A DNA stretch of 7,513 nt from an uncultured Clostridia bacterium (GCA_948663505.1 CAPNAQ010000086.1:1-7513), one strand, 5' to 3'; positions 1-5,781 are shown, counted from the stretch's first letter. Program-made: numbers and translations. Notes: generated by a model from the sequence alone, not told the origin.

Positions 1-13
1 TTATTTATAAAAA

Positions 14-42
14 TTTATAACTTATAATATTTATATTGTCAA
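14..42 (-). promoter_or_regulatory. Leftward promoter reading out of the window
   Basis: On the minus strand a perfect TTGACA (complement of 37-42) is followed by a 17-base spacer and TATAAA (complement of 14-19), which fits a housekeeping sigma-A promoter. Transcription would start near position 7 and leave the window at once, so a gene on the minus strand probably lies just outside the left edge. This makes 43-210 the space between two divergent promoters. The box match and spacing are seen directly; the neighbouring gene is inferred. Confidence 0.6.
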
Positions 43-62
43 TTTTTTAAAATTTATTATAT

Positions 63-97
63 TTGTAATGAAATTCTGCAAAATCATTTCATTGCAA
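63..97. repeat. 12-bp inverted repeat between divergent promoters
   Basis: The arms TTGTAATGAAAT (63-74) and ATTTCATTGCAA (86-97) pair over 12 bases with one G-T wobble around an 11-base loop. No T-tract follows on either side, so it is not a normal intrinsic terminator. It lies just upstream of the leftward promoter and could be an operator for the off-window gene or a chance hairpin in AT-rich DNA. Confidence 0.4.
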
Positions 98-210
98 CAA
101 AAATATTATGTATGTACAGTGAGACTAAATGAAGCAACAATAAGAAAATGTTAGTATTAGTTGTGAATTGTAACGCCTAAAAAAAATTTGAAAAATTTTA
201 TTAAAAGGTA

Positions 211-239
211 TTGACTTTTTTTAATAAATCTTGTATACT
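211..239 (+). promoter_or_regulatory. Promoter of the tRNA operon
   Basis: TTGACT (211-216), a 17-base spacer and TATACT (234-239) form a near-consensus sigma-A promoter. It ends 21 bases before the first tRNA, which allows a short leader. No other promoter is needed for the three tRNAs. Confidence 0.8.
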
Positions 240-260
240 AATCAATGTCGGAAGACAAAC

Positions 261-336
261 GGTCGCTTAGCTCAGCTGGGAGAGCACCTGCCTTGCAAGC
301 AGGGGGTCATAGGTTCGAGCCCTATAGCGACCACCA
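261..336 (+). tRNA. tRNA-Ala (anticodon UGC)
   Basis: A complete cloverleaf can be folded by eye. The 7-bp acceptor stem pairs GGTCGCT (261-267) with AGCGACC (326-332). The D stem is GCTC/GAGC (270-273/282-285). The anticodon stem CCTGC/GCAGG encloses TGC at 294-296. The T arm ATAGG/CCTAT carries the loop TTCGAGC. The discriminator is A333 and CCA is encoded at 334-336. UGC reads alanine GCN codons. It is the first gene of a three-tRNA operon and is followed by only eight bases before tRNA-Asp. Confidence 0.97.
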
Positions 337-344
337 TGTTTTAC

Positions 345-421
345 GGCCTGGTAGTTCAGTTGGTTAGAACGCTAGCCTGTCACGCTAGAGGTCGACGGTT
401 CGAGCCCGTTCCAGGTCGCCA
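345..421 (+). tRNA. tRNA-Asp (anticodon GUC)
   Basis: The acceptor stem pairs GGCCTGG (345-351) with CCAGGTC (411-417), including one G-U. The anticodon stem CTAGC/GCTAG encloses the loop CTGTCAC, with GTC at 379-381. The T loop is TTCGAGC. The discriminator G418, a known identity element of tRNA-Asp, precedes an encoded CCA (419-421). It is the second gene of the operon and reads aspartate codons GAC and GAU. Confidence 0.97.
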
Positions 422-438
422 TTTTTATATTTTTTTAT

Positions 439-476
439 GCCTTGATAGCTCAGTTGAAGAGCGGGAGACTGAAAAT
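439..476 (+). pseudogene. Truncated tRNA-Phe-like 5' half (tRNA remnant)
   Basis: This stretch begins GCCTTGATAGCTCAGTTG and reaches ACTGAAAAT. It closely follows the 5' half of the intact tRNA-Phe at 493 (GCCTTTATAGCTCAGTTG and again ACTGAAAAT). Similarity stops just after the anticodon loop: the 3' anticodon strand, variable region, T arm and 3' acceptor strand are absent before the next tRNA starts. The D loop has also lost its conserved GG. It cannot fold as a tRNA. It looks like a partial duplication, or what remains of a second tRNA-Phe after a deletion of about 40 bases. It would be co-transcribed and removed as spacer. Confidence 0.75.
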
Positions 477-492
477 AAACAGTTCCTTACAT

Positions 493-568
493 GCCTTTAT
501 AGCTCAGTTGGTAGAGCAAAGGACTGAAAATCCTTGTGTCCCTGGTTCGATTCCAGGTGAAGGCACCA
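493..568 (+). tRNA. tRNA-Phe (anticodon GAA)
   Basis: The acceptor stem pairs GCCTTTA (493-499) with TGAAGGC (558-564), with one T-G pair. The D arm is GCTC/GAGC. The anticodon stem AAGGA/TCCTT encloses CTGAAAA, with GAA at 526-528. The T arm CCTGG/CCAGG carries the loop TTCGATT. The discriminator is A565 and CCA is encoded at 566-568. It reads phenylalanine codons and is the last gene of the tRNA operon. A broken partial copy lies immediately upstream. Confidence 0.97.
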
Positions 569-652
569 AGACGAGTTTTTGTCGAACTCTCTATAATGCT
601 TGATATAATTTAATTTCAAGATTATAAGAATTAGACAACACAAAAACTTTAA

Positions 653-682
653 ACCGTTTCAAAAATGAAGCGGTCTTTTTTT
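653..682 (+). terminator. Intrinsic terminator of the tRNA operon
   Basis: ACCGTTTC (653-660) pairs with GAAGCGGT (667-674) over eight bases with one T-G wobble around the loop AAAAAT, followed by C and seven Ts (676-682). The T-tract is separated by a single base from the left end of the insertion sequence. Confidence 0.85.
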
Positions 683-683
683 G

Positions 684-716
684 TAGGGTAAAAAAATTCC
701 CTTACAAAAATTACCA
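684..716 (+). repeat. Left terminal inverted repeat of the IS
   Basis: It starts TAGGGTAAAAAAATTCCC and ends AAAATTACCA. It differs from the reverse complement of the right end at only two positions (TAGGG versus TAGGA, and TTCCC versus TTCTC). It also contains a small internal hairpin, GGG/CCC around an A-rich loop. Confidence 0.9.
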
Positions 717-743
717 GTAAAAAATTAAAGACAAATGTAGATC

Positions 744-764
744 TTTTTGATAAAATATCAAAAA
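744..764 (+). promoter_or_regulatory. Perfect hairpin upstream of the transposase start
   Basis: TTTTTGATA (744-752) and TATCAAAAA (756-764) are a perfect 9-bp inverted repeat with a three-base loop. It ends eight bases before the ribosome site GGAG (773-776) of the transposase. Possible roles are damping of translation from outside transcripts, as known for some other IS families, or an operator. This role is inference from position only. Confidence 0.45.
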
Positions 765-784
765 CAAAAGATGGAGATATTGAA

Positions 785-2002
785 TTGGAAAGGTTAATAG
801 AAATGTTTGAAGAAATAGTAGATGTAAGGGATAGTTCAGGAAAAAGGCACTGTTTAACACACATAATAGTGATGTCAGTTTGTGGTATATTAAATAAATG
901 CATGGATTTTGAAGATATCTATGATTACGCAAAAGCAAAAGAAAAATGGTTTAATAAAAAATTAAATTTATGGAATGGAGTGCCAACTTCAGCAACATTT
1001 AGAAATGTATGTAGAATTATTAATCCAGAAGAATTTTTAACAATATTTATGAAATGGATAAATGAAATAATAAAAAATAAAACAGGAAAACAAATAATAA
1101 TAGATGGAAAAGCAATTAGAGGAGCAACGGAAAAATGCATAAATGGTAATATACCATATATAGTAAGTGCATATTTGGCGGATATAGGAATATTAATAGG
1201 GCAAGTAAAAATAGAAGATAAGTCGAATGAAATAAAAGCAATACCAGAGCTTTTGGAAATATTAGATATAGATGGATGTATCATAACAATAGATGCAATA
1301 GGAACACAGACAGAAATAATGGATAAGATAATAAAAAAGGGTGGAAATTTCGTATTACCAGTAAAGATGAATAATAAAGGAACAAATCAAGAAACAATAG
1401 ATTTTTTTAAAGTTAGTATTAAAGAAGATTTTAAAGAAATAACAAAATCAAAAAAACGAAAAGAATATTTAGAGTATGTTAATAAACATGGAGAAAAGTT
1501 TGAAGTATATATAACAAGAGAAAATACACATGGAAGAGAAGAAGAAAGAATATATGTAAAAACAAAAAATGTAAAATGGTTAAAAAACAAAAAGTGGAAA
1601 CATATCAAAAGTATAGTAATGGCAATAAATAATACAACAGTACATGATAACAGTATTAGATATTACTTTTCTAGTATAGATTTACCAGTAGAAGAATTAG
1701 CAAAGATAATAAGAAAACATTGGCAAATAGAGAATAATTTACATTGGATATTAGATATGTATTTTTATGAAGATTTAAGTAGAAATAGAAAAGATAATGT
1801 ACTAGAAAATTTATCAATATTAAGGAAAATATGTTACAAAATAATAAAATTAGATACTAGATATGATAAAGTAAATAAAAATGGAAATATAGTGAAATTA
1901 AGTACGAAAAGGAAAATGAATAGATATATTAATTATCCGAAAGAATTTGAAGAATTACTATTCAAAGTAATTCCTCAAATATCTCAAGAAAACAGTTGGT
2001 AA
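785..2002 (+). CDS. ISAs1-family DDE transposase
   Basis: This 405-residue transposase should cut and rejoin the ends of the surrounding element. The N-terminal part (EEIVDVRDSSGKRH, residues 9-22) fits the associated N-terminal domain of the ISAs1/H-repeat family. The catalytic core carries IDGKAIRG with D107, the family stretch GQVKIEDKSNEI (139-150) followed by IPELLEILDIDG, then TIDA with D170, and KHWQIENNLHW with E316. These make up a full DDE set. The chosen TTG start at 785 has GGAG eight bases upstream; an ATG seven codons in (803) is the alternative, and the frame stays open upstream to 692 without a good start. The stop codon lies inside the right inverted repeat. No frameshift or missing motif is visible, so the enzyme is probably functional. 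Codon use matches the host. Confidence 0.93.
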   Translation: MERLIEMFEEIVDVRDSSGKRHCLTHIIVMSVCGILNKCMDFEDIYDYAKAKEKWFNKKLNLWNGVPTSATFRNVCRIINPEEFLTIFMKWINEIIKNKTGKQIIIDGKAIRGATEKCINGNIPYIVSAYLADIGILIGQVKIEDKSNEIKAIPELLEILDIDGCIITIDAIGTQTEIMDKIIKKGGNFVLPVKMNNKGTNQETIDFFKVSIKEDFKEITKSKKRKEYLEYVNKHGEKFEVYITRENTHGREEERIYVKTKNVKWLKNKKWKHIKSIVMAINNTTVHDNSIRYYFSSIDLPVEELAKIIRKHWQIENNLHWILDMYFYEDLSRNRKDNVLENLSILRKICYKIIKLDTRYDKVNKNGNIVKLSTKRKMNRYINYPKEFEELLFKVIPQISQENSW

Positions 2003-2029
2003 TTTTTGTAAGAGAATTTTTTTATCCTA
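1997..2029 (+). repeat. Right terminal inverted repeat of the IS
   Basis: It is the reverse complement of the left end, with 31 of 33 positions matching. It includes the transposase stop codon (TAA at 2000-2002), so coding and end sequences overlap by six bases. Confidence 0.9.
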
Positions 2030-2047
2030 TTTTTAGTATAAAAGCTA

Positions 2048-2076
2048 TTGTGATAGTTATAAGAATTTGTTATAAT
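2048..2076 (+). promoter_or_regulatory. Promoter of the DUF3800 gene
   Basis: TTGTGA (2048-2053), a 17-base spacer and a perfect TATAAT (2071-2076) preceded by TGT form an extended -10 promoter. It starts 19 bases beyond the end of the IS, so the insertion left it intact. The expected start near 2083 gives a leader too short for the GTG at 2093 but suitable for initiation near 2102. Confidence 0.75.
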
Positions 2077-2087
2077 GCTTTCAGTAA

Positions 2088-2097
2088 AGTAGGTGAT
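2088..2097 (+). promoter_or_regulatory. Ribosome site pointing to a lost start codon
   Basis: AGTAGGTGAT matches the extended Shine-Dalgarno sequence AGGAGGTGAT with one mismatch. Its ideal start lies about eight bases after AGTAGG, at 2102, where the codon is ATT, followed by AAA AGA AGG. The only standard start in frame nearby, GTG at 2093, overlaps this site and cannot use it. The simplest reading is that an ATG at 2102 has mutated to ATT. Confidence 0.5.
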
Positions 2098-2781
2098 AAA
2101 AATTAAAAGAAGGCTTAATATATTCATTGATGAAAGGGGAGATTTTGGATTTACAGAAGGAAGTTCTGAGTTATATGGAGTTTCTTTTACAATTCACGAA
2201 AGTGATAATTCAATAATAAATGATTTAGAATATTTAAATAATAGATTAAAAAAAGCTGATTATGATGGAATGATACATCTTGCTGACTTAATTGCAAGAC
2301 GTGGAGATTATGCACATTTTGATCTTAAACAAAGACAAGATATATTTTGGTCAATATTTTTCTTTTCAAAAAGAGTAAAAGTAAAGATACATACCATTAT
2401 AGTAGATAAACGATTTGAAAATAATAAAACACAACTAAATAGAGAATTGGCGAGTGGAATAAATAACTTTTTTAATTCAATATCAGACTATATGAATGAA
2501 TTTAAAAAAGTTGTAGTTTATTATGATATAATGGACAAGATGCACTAGGTGCTATTATAGATACATTATTACTTAATAAAACTAATGTTGAACATAGAAT
2601 AGAGTTTGATCATAAAGAAAAAAGATTATTCCAAGTATCAGATATGCTAACATTTGTAGATAAAATAGTGTATAAACATCAAAATAATATGCCAATGACA
2701 AAAGCAGAAAAATATTTCTTTAGTGTAAAAGATATTTTAGGAATCATTAGACAACTAAAACCGAAAAGATGGTATAAATAA
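2093..2781 (+). pseudogene. DUF3800-domain protein, frameshifted
   Basis: DUF3800 proteins are uncharacterised, proposed RNase H-like proteins of about 220-250 residues, often found in phage and accessory regions. Seen here are the N-terminal FIDERGDFGF (family form FIDESGDFG, so Ser has become Arg), then IHLADLIARRGDYAHFDL and the YYD strand near residue 144. At about 2526-2531 an extra AT in GATATAATGG shifts the frame and gives a stop at 2548. Dropping two bases restores YYDNGQDALGAIIDTLLL and runs on to FQVSDMLTFVDKIVYKHQ and a C-terminal KPKRWYK, with the stop at 2779-2781 (about 225 residues). The likely start is ATT at 2102 rather than GTG at 2093. A poor start, a changed motif residue and a frameshift together argue for a dead gene rather than a read error. 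Confidence 0.85.
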
Positions 2782-2808
2782 AAAGCTATTCGTTATGAAT
2801 AGCTTTTT
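2780..2808 (+). terminator. Intrinsic terminator of the DUF3800 gene
   Basis: AAAAAGCTATTC (2780-2791) and GAATAGCTTTTT (2797-2808) pair perfectly over 12 bases around a five-base loop. The A-run on the left and T-run on the right could let it work in both directions. It overlaps the last bases of the DUF3800 stop codon. Confidence 0.85.
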
Positions 2809-2810
2809 GC

Positions 2811-2882
2811 GACGCTCTGCGTCTACACGGGTTTGGTCCTTGTGAGACCAAAGTAAATAATATTATTTATAATATATATTAT
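2811..2882. repeat. Cluster of inverted repeats and palindromes
   Basis: Right after the terminator come GACGC/GCGTC (2811-2823, loop TCT), TTTGGTC/GACCAAA (2832-2852, loop of seven), a perfect 16-base palindrome TAAATAATATTATTTA (2854-2869) and a perfect 14-base palindrome ATAATATATATTAT (2869-2882). The first part is clearly richer in G and C than its surroundings. GTCT-A-CAC (2821-2828) can instead pair with GTGAGAC (2842-2848), so two folds compete. No T-tract or known RNA family is recognised. It may be an intergenic repeat, a regulatory RNA segment or a protein-binding region. Confidence 0.5.
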
Positions 2883-2944
2883 TCATCTTTATAATTGAAT
2901 TATACACTAAATTTTTAAAAAAGTATACAGTTTTTTTAAAAAAA

Positions 2945-2973
2945 TTGAAAAAACTCGTAAATTATGATATATT
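2945..2973 (+). promoter_or_regulatory. Promoter of the SDR-GNAT-GNAT operon
   Basis: TTGAAA (2945-2950), a 17-base spacer and TATATT (2968-2973) preceded by TGA form an extended -10 promoter. Transcription would start near 2980, about 20 bases before the ATG at 3000. A second TATAAT at 2979-2984 lacks a matching -35. Confidence 0.65.
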
Positions 2974-2999
2974 GAGACTATAATAGATGGGAGGAAAAA

Positions 3000-3690
3000 A
3001 TGAGCAAAGAAATAGTAATTATAACAGGTGGAGCAAGTCGGACTAGGCTTAGAACTTGTAAAACAATTTATCAAAAAGAATTATTTTGTATGTAATATAG
3101 ATAGAGATTTTGAAAAAATGAAAGTATTAAATAATACATATAAAGATAACTATAAAGGCTTTATAGGAGATATTTCAGATAATGAATTTGTTAAAAATGT
3201 TATTAATGAAATATCAAATTTAGGAAATATAAACATACTAATTAATAATGCAGGAGAGCCATCATTTAAGTTACCTACAAAATATGAAAAAGAAGATATA
3301 GACAAATGTTTTAAAGGTTTGCAAGGTATGATTTTATTTTCAACGGAAACTTTAAAAGCAAAAGAAGAAAAGTACTTAAAAATCGTAAATATAATGTCTT
3401 CTGCTGCACTAAGAGGAAACAAACAAGAAGCGGTATATTGTGCTACTAAATGGGGAGAAAGAGGATATACAGAAAGTTTGAAAGTTGCTTATAAAGGTAC
3501 AAGCGTAAAAGTAATAGGAGTATATCCAGGAGGAATAAACACAGAGTTTTATAAGAATAGCAGAGACTATGTATCAGAAGAAAAACAATCTACATTTATG
3601 AAACCTTATGATGTTGCTAAAACAATCATAGATAATGTTACAAATGATACTAATTTAACAATTGCAGATATTATAATTGAAAGAAATTAA
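3000..3690 (+). pseudogene. Short-chain dehydrogenase/reductase, frameshifted
   Basis: Classical SDR enzymes are NAD(P)-dependent oxidoreductases of 230-250 residues. The gene starts at ATG 3000 behind GGGAGG (2989-2994) with MSKEIVIITGGAS. An extra C at 3039 then breaks the frame; without it the text continues GLGLELVKQF to the stop at 3690 (229 residues). After repair the family marks are TGGASGLG (cofactor loop, residues 9-16), NNAG (82-85), MSSAA with S133/S134, YCATK with Y146 and K150, and YPGG. The usual Asn of the catalytic tetrad (NLxG) appears as Gly (GLQG). The damage hits the cofactor loop itself. A start at GTG 3028 would drop the first strand and that loop, so such a product is unlikely to work. 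The substrate is unknown. It is the first gene of an operon with two acetyltransferases. Confidence 0.85.
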
Positions 3691-3710
3691 TAGGAGAAAA
3701 ATAAACAATT

Positions 3711-4856
3711 ATGGAAGATATGAAATTAAAAGATATAGGCATAGACAAATTTGAAAAAGATGTATATTTATATTATTTAAAGATATTTCCAGAAGATGAA
3801 AGAAAGCCATTAGAACTATTACAATCGTCTTATGAAAAGCACTACACAAGAATTATAGAAATTTTATACAAAAATGAAATAATTGGATTTATGATATTAA
3901 ATAAAGTTAAAGATAAAGGATATGCTGTTTTAGATTATTTAGCTATACTACCACAATATAGAAATAACAAATTTGGGACTAAAGCATTACAAATTTTATT
4001 AGAACAAGAAAAAGAAAATAGTGGCATTTTTATAGAGATTGAAAAAGTTGGATTAGGCAAAGATATAGAAGAAAATTTAATAAGAGAAAAGAGGAAGAAT
4101 TTCTATGAAAAAGTAGGCTTTAAAAAATTAAATTTTGATTTATTTTTATTTGATGTTGTATATACACCTTATTTATTCTCTAATAGCGAATATGATGAAG
4201 ACATGATTATTGATGAAATATTAAATATTTATGAAGCAATATCAGGAAAAGAGAGAATAGAACAAAATTGCAAAATAATAAAGAAGTTAAGATTTGAAGA
4301 AATAAGCAAAGATAATATAAAAGTAGTAGCAAAATTACAATATGAGATTTTTCCTAATTCAAGTGCATATTCAGTATATAAATCGAAAATCGCAGGAGAA
4401 AGAAAAGATTTATATATAGGGTACATAGCTTATATGGGAGATAAACCAATTGGAGTAACAGGAATTTATGAAATTCCAGAATATTCAGATACGGTATGGT
4501 TAAGTTGGTTTGGAATAAAGAAAGAATATCGAAAATTAGGATATGGAAAACAAATACTAGATTATACAATTGAAATGGCAAAGACTCTGAATAAAAAATA
4601 TTTGAGACTATATACTTTTGAAATCTGGAATAGTGAAGCACAGGCATTTTACAAAAGAAATATGGATTTAGGGGAATATTATTATAATGAAAAAGAACAT
4701 AAAGACATATTTGAGGGTAAACCAAAGATATTTAGTATCAGTTTATGTGATGAAAAAGTAGAATTATGGAATGACAAGTTTATAAATATATCAGAAGATG
4801 AAGACTCCCACGAAAAAAGTGTAATAATAATGAAAGAAGATGGAATTATAGATTGA
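3711..4856 (+). CDS. Tandem-domain GNAT acetyltransferase
   Basis: The 381-residue protein reads as two GNAT domains, which transfer an acyl group, usually acetyl, from CoA to an amine. Domain 1 (about 10-155) has the acetyl-CoA loop region LAILPQYRNNKFGTKAL (77-93) and FYEKVGFKK (131-139). Domain 2 (about 190-345) has the better conserved FGIKKEYRKLGYGKQILD (267-284) and the late WNSEAQAFYKRN stretch (306-317). The strict RxxGxG/A loop is complete in domain 2 (R274, G277, G279), while domain 1 has K87 before G89 and looks weaker. A 35-residue helical, charged linker joins them. The ATG at 3711 lies 14 bases after AGGAG (3692-3696), a long gap, but TAA at 3702 excludes an upstream start. It follows the broken SDR by 20 bases and precedes another GNAT gene by 16, so all three are probably co-transcribed. 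The substrate cannot be told from sequence. Confidence 0.85.
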   Translation: MEDMKLKDIGIDKFEKDVYLYYLKIFPEDERKPLELLQSSYEKHYTRIIEILYKNEIIGFMILNKVKDKGYAVLDYLAILPQYRNNKFGTKALQILLEQEKENSGIFIEIEKVGLGKDIEENLIREKRKNFYEKVGFKKLNFDLFLFDVVYTPYLFSNSEYDEDMIIDEILNIYEAISGKERIEQNCKIIKKLRFEEISKDNIKVVAKLQYEIFPNSSAYSVYKSKIAGERKDLYIGYIAYMGDKPIGVTGIYEIPEYSDTVWLSWFGIKKEYRKLGYGKQILDYTIEMAKTLNKKYLRLYTFEIWNSEAQAFYKRNMDLGEYYYNEKEHKDIFEGKPKIFSISLCDEKVELWNDKFINISEDEDSHEKSVIIMKEDGIID

Positions 4857-4872
4857 TAAAGGAATGAAATGA

Positions 4873-5352
4873 ATGGAAGAAATTGAAATAAAGAAAATAA
4901 CTGAAATAAATGAAAATAATCTTAATAAAATAACAGAGTGGATGTATGAGTGGTGGGGAAAAGATGAAATGCATACATTTGAACAAGTAAAAGAGTTTAT
5001 TAAATATAGTTTACAAGAAAGTAGACTACCACAAACTTATGGAGCATTTATAAATAATGAAATTGTAGGTATGTATCAATTTTCTTATGAAGATTTATTT
5101 GTTAGACCTGATATATATCCATGGCTTGCAAATGTATATGTAGATGAAAAATATAGAAATATAGGAATTTGTAGAAAACTAATGGAAAGTGTAAAAGCAA
5201 ATGCAAGAAACAATATAAATTCTAATGAATTGTGGTTATTTACAAAACATATAAATTTATATGAAAAGTTTGGTTGGAAATATATTTCTGATATTGACAC
5301 ATACAATAAAGAACAAAGAACACAAAGATTATATAAATTAAAATTGATTTAA
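4873..5352 (+). CDS. Single-domain GNAT acetyltransferase
   Basis: This 159-residue soluble protein has the size of a single GNAT domain. The core strand and CoA loop are WLANVYVDEKYRNIGICRKL (84-103), in which R95 and G98 of RxxGxG/A are present but the sixth position is Cys (C100) rather than Gly or Ala. LYEKFGWKYI (129-138) is the typical C-terminal motif. An N-terminal acidic and Trp-rich stretch, EWMYEWWGKDEMHTF (22-36), probably shapes the acceptor site. AAAGGA (4858-4863) lies about 10 bases before the ATG, and the gene starts 16 bases after the tandem GNAT ends, so it is the last gene of the same operon. Relatives include aminoglycoside, polyamine and protein acetyltransferases; nothing seen here decides among them. 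Confidence 0.85.
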   Translation: MEEIEIKKITEINENNLNKITEWMYEWWGKDEMHTFEQVKEFIKYSLQESRLPQTYGAFINNEIVGMYQFSYEDLFVRPDIYPWLANVYVDEKYRNIGICRKLMESVKANARNNINSNELWLFTKHINLYEKFGWKYISDIDTYNKEQRTQRLYKLKLI

Positions 5353-5376
5353 ACAAAATTAAAATTTCAAAAGGTA

Positions 5377-5405
5377 TTGCCAAACTTTAAAATTTATGTT
5401 AAATT
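5377..5405 (+). promoter_or_regulatory. Promoter upstream of the hairpin and gene remnant
   Basis: TTGCCA (5377-5382), a 17-base spacer and TAAATT (5400-5405) preceded by TGT form an extended -10 promoter. It begins 25 bases after the last GNAT gene. A transcript from about 5412 to the terminator at 5806 would be near 395 bases and contains no intact gene. Confidence 0.55.
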
Positions 5406-5475
5406 AAAAACATAGTGATAGGGGTATACATATCTTTGAAACTATTGCTATAACTAATTTTGAAACGGATAATAA

Positions 5476-5523
5476 GGTGCTTTTGCGCAAGGATTTTTCG
5501 CATACGTCCTTCGCTAAGGCACC
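5476..5523. repeat. Strong GC-rich hairpin element
   Basis: The arms GGTGCTTTTGCGCAAGGAT (5476-5494) and GTCCTTCGCTAAGGCACC (5506-5523) form about 18 pairs with one T-T mismatch and one bulged C around an 11-base loop. An alternative small stem pairs TGCG (5484-5487) with CGCA (5499-5502). The segment is far richer in G and C than the DNA around it. It is followed by eight As rather than Ts, so it is not a plus-strand terminator. It also lies in an open frame (about 5420-5560, KVLLRKDFSHTSFAKAPKK) that has no start codon. I read it as a dispersed repeat or structured RNA element. Confidence 0.6.
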
Positions 5524-5756
5524 AAAAAAAACGAACAAAAAATTATTAAGTTTTCTGTAATATCTAAAAATGTATTTGTTAGGTAGTACCTAAATATATA
5601 CAAGATAAGAAATTTGAATTATCTGAAGATGAATATAAAGAATTAGACAATTTAGCAACATTATTATTAAATCCAAATGATAATTTTGAAGAATTACAAA
5701 AAATTTGGAATACTGAATCTAAATTTAGAATTATGTCTGGAGCATTAAATGTATAG
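5518..5756 (+). pseudogene. Degenerate remnant of an unrecognised small gene
   Basis: Two frames read like one broken protein. Frame 1 runs from 5518 (KIIKFSVISKNVFVR) to a TAG at 5584-5586. Frame 2 is open from 5583 and gives VPKYIQDKKFELSEDEYKEL, then DNLATLLLNPNDNFEEL, ending RIMSGALNV with TAG at 5754-5756. Removing two bases near 5583-5585 joins them. No start codon or ribosome site is visible for either piece. Codons are AT-ending like those of the host genes, which supports a former gene. The protein is acidic and helix-prone; I do not recognise the family. The junction lies in a perfect odd palindrome, TTAGGTA-G-TACCTAA (5579-5593). Confidence 0.5.
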
Positions 5757-5781
5757 AAGAGAAGTAATAAAAAATATAATT

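Larger units (their letters stand above)
684..2029 (+). mobile_element. Complete ISAs1-family insertion sequence
   Basis: The element is bounded by 33-base inverted repeats at 684-716 and 1997-2029 that match at 31 positions, and it encodes one intact ISAs1-type transposase. At about 1.35 kb it has the usual size for the family. No exact target duplication is visible: the left flank is a run of Ts ending in G and the right flank starts TTTTTAG, so any duplication is blurred by T-runs. The outer end of each repeat could be off by a base or two. Intact ends and an intact gene suggest a recent, possibly still mobile copy. Confidence 0.9.

Noticed and set aside
246..257. Tiny TGTC/GACA hairpin with a GGAA tetraloop just before tRNA-Ala
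   Set aside because: Four base pairs only; it may help leader folding but is too short to claim as a feature.
231..527. Open frame through the tRNA genes
   Set aside because: It is a chance frame over three tRNAs and a tRNA remnant and has no protein-like pattern.
600..628. TTGATA-17-TATAAG promoter-like pair between tRNA-Phe and its terminator
   Set aside because: It would drive only about 50 bases before the terminator at 653-682, and AT-rich DNA gives such matches easily; no product is evident.
925..1284. Minus-strand open frame inside the transposase gene, and similar ones at 1387, 3150, 4354, 5085, 6118 and 6922
   Set aside because: They mirror AT-rich coding DNA, lack ribosome sites and family motifs, and lie opposite clear genes.
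3028..3690. SDR gene starting at GTG 3028 as an intact CDS
   Set aside because: It lacks a ribosome site and the first strand and cofactor loop; the proper ATG with GGGAGG is at 3000, upstream of the frameshift.
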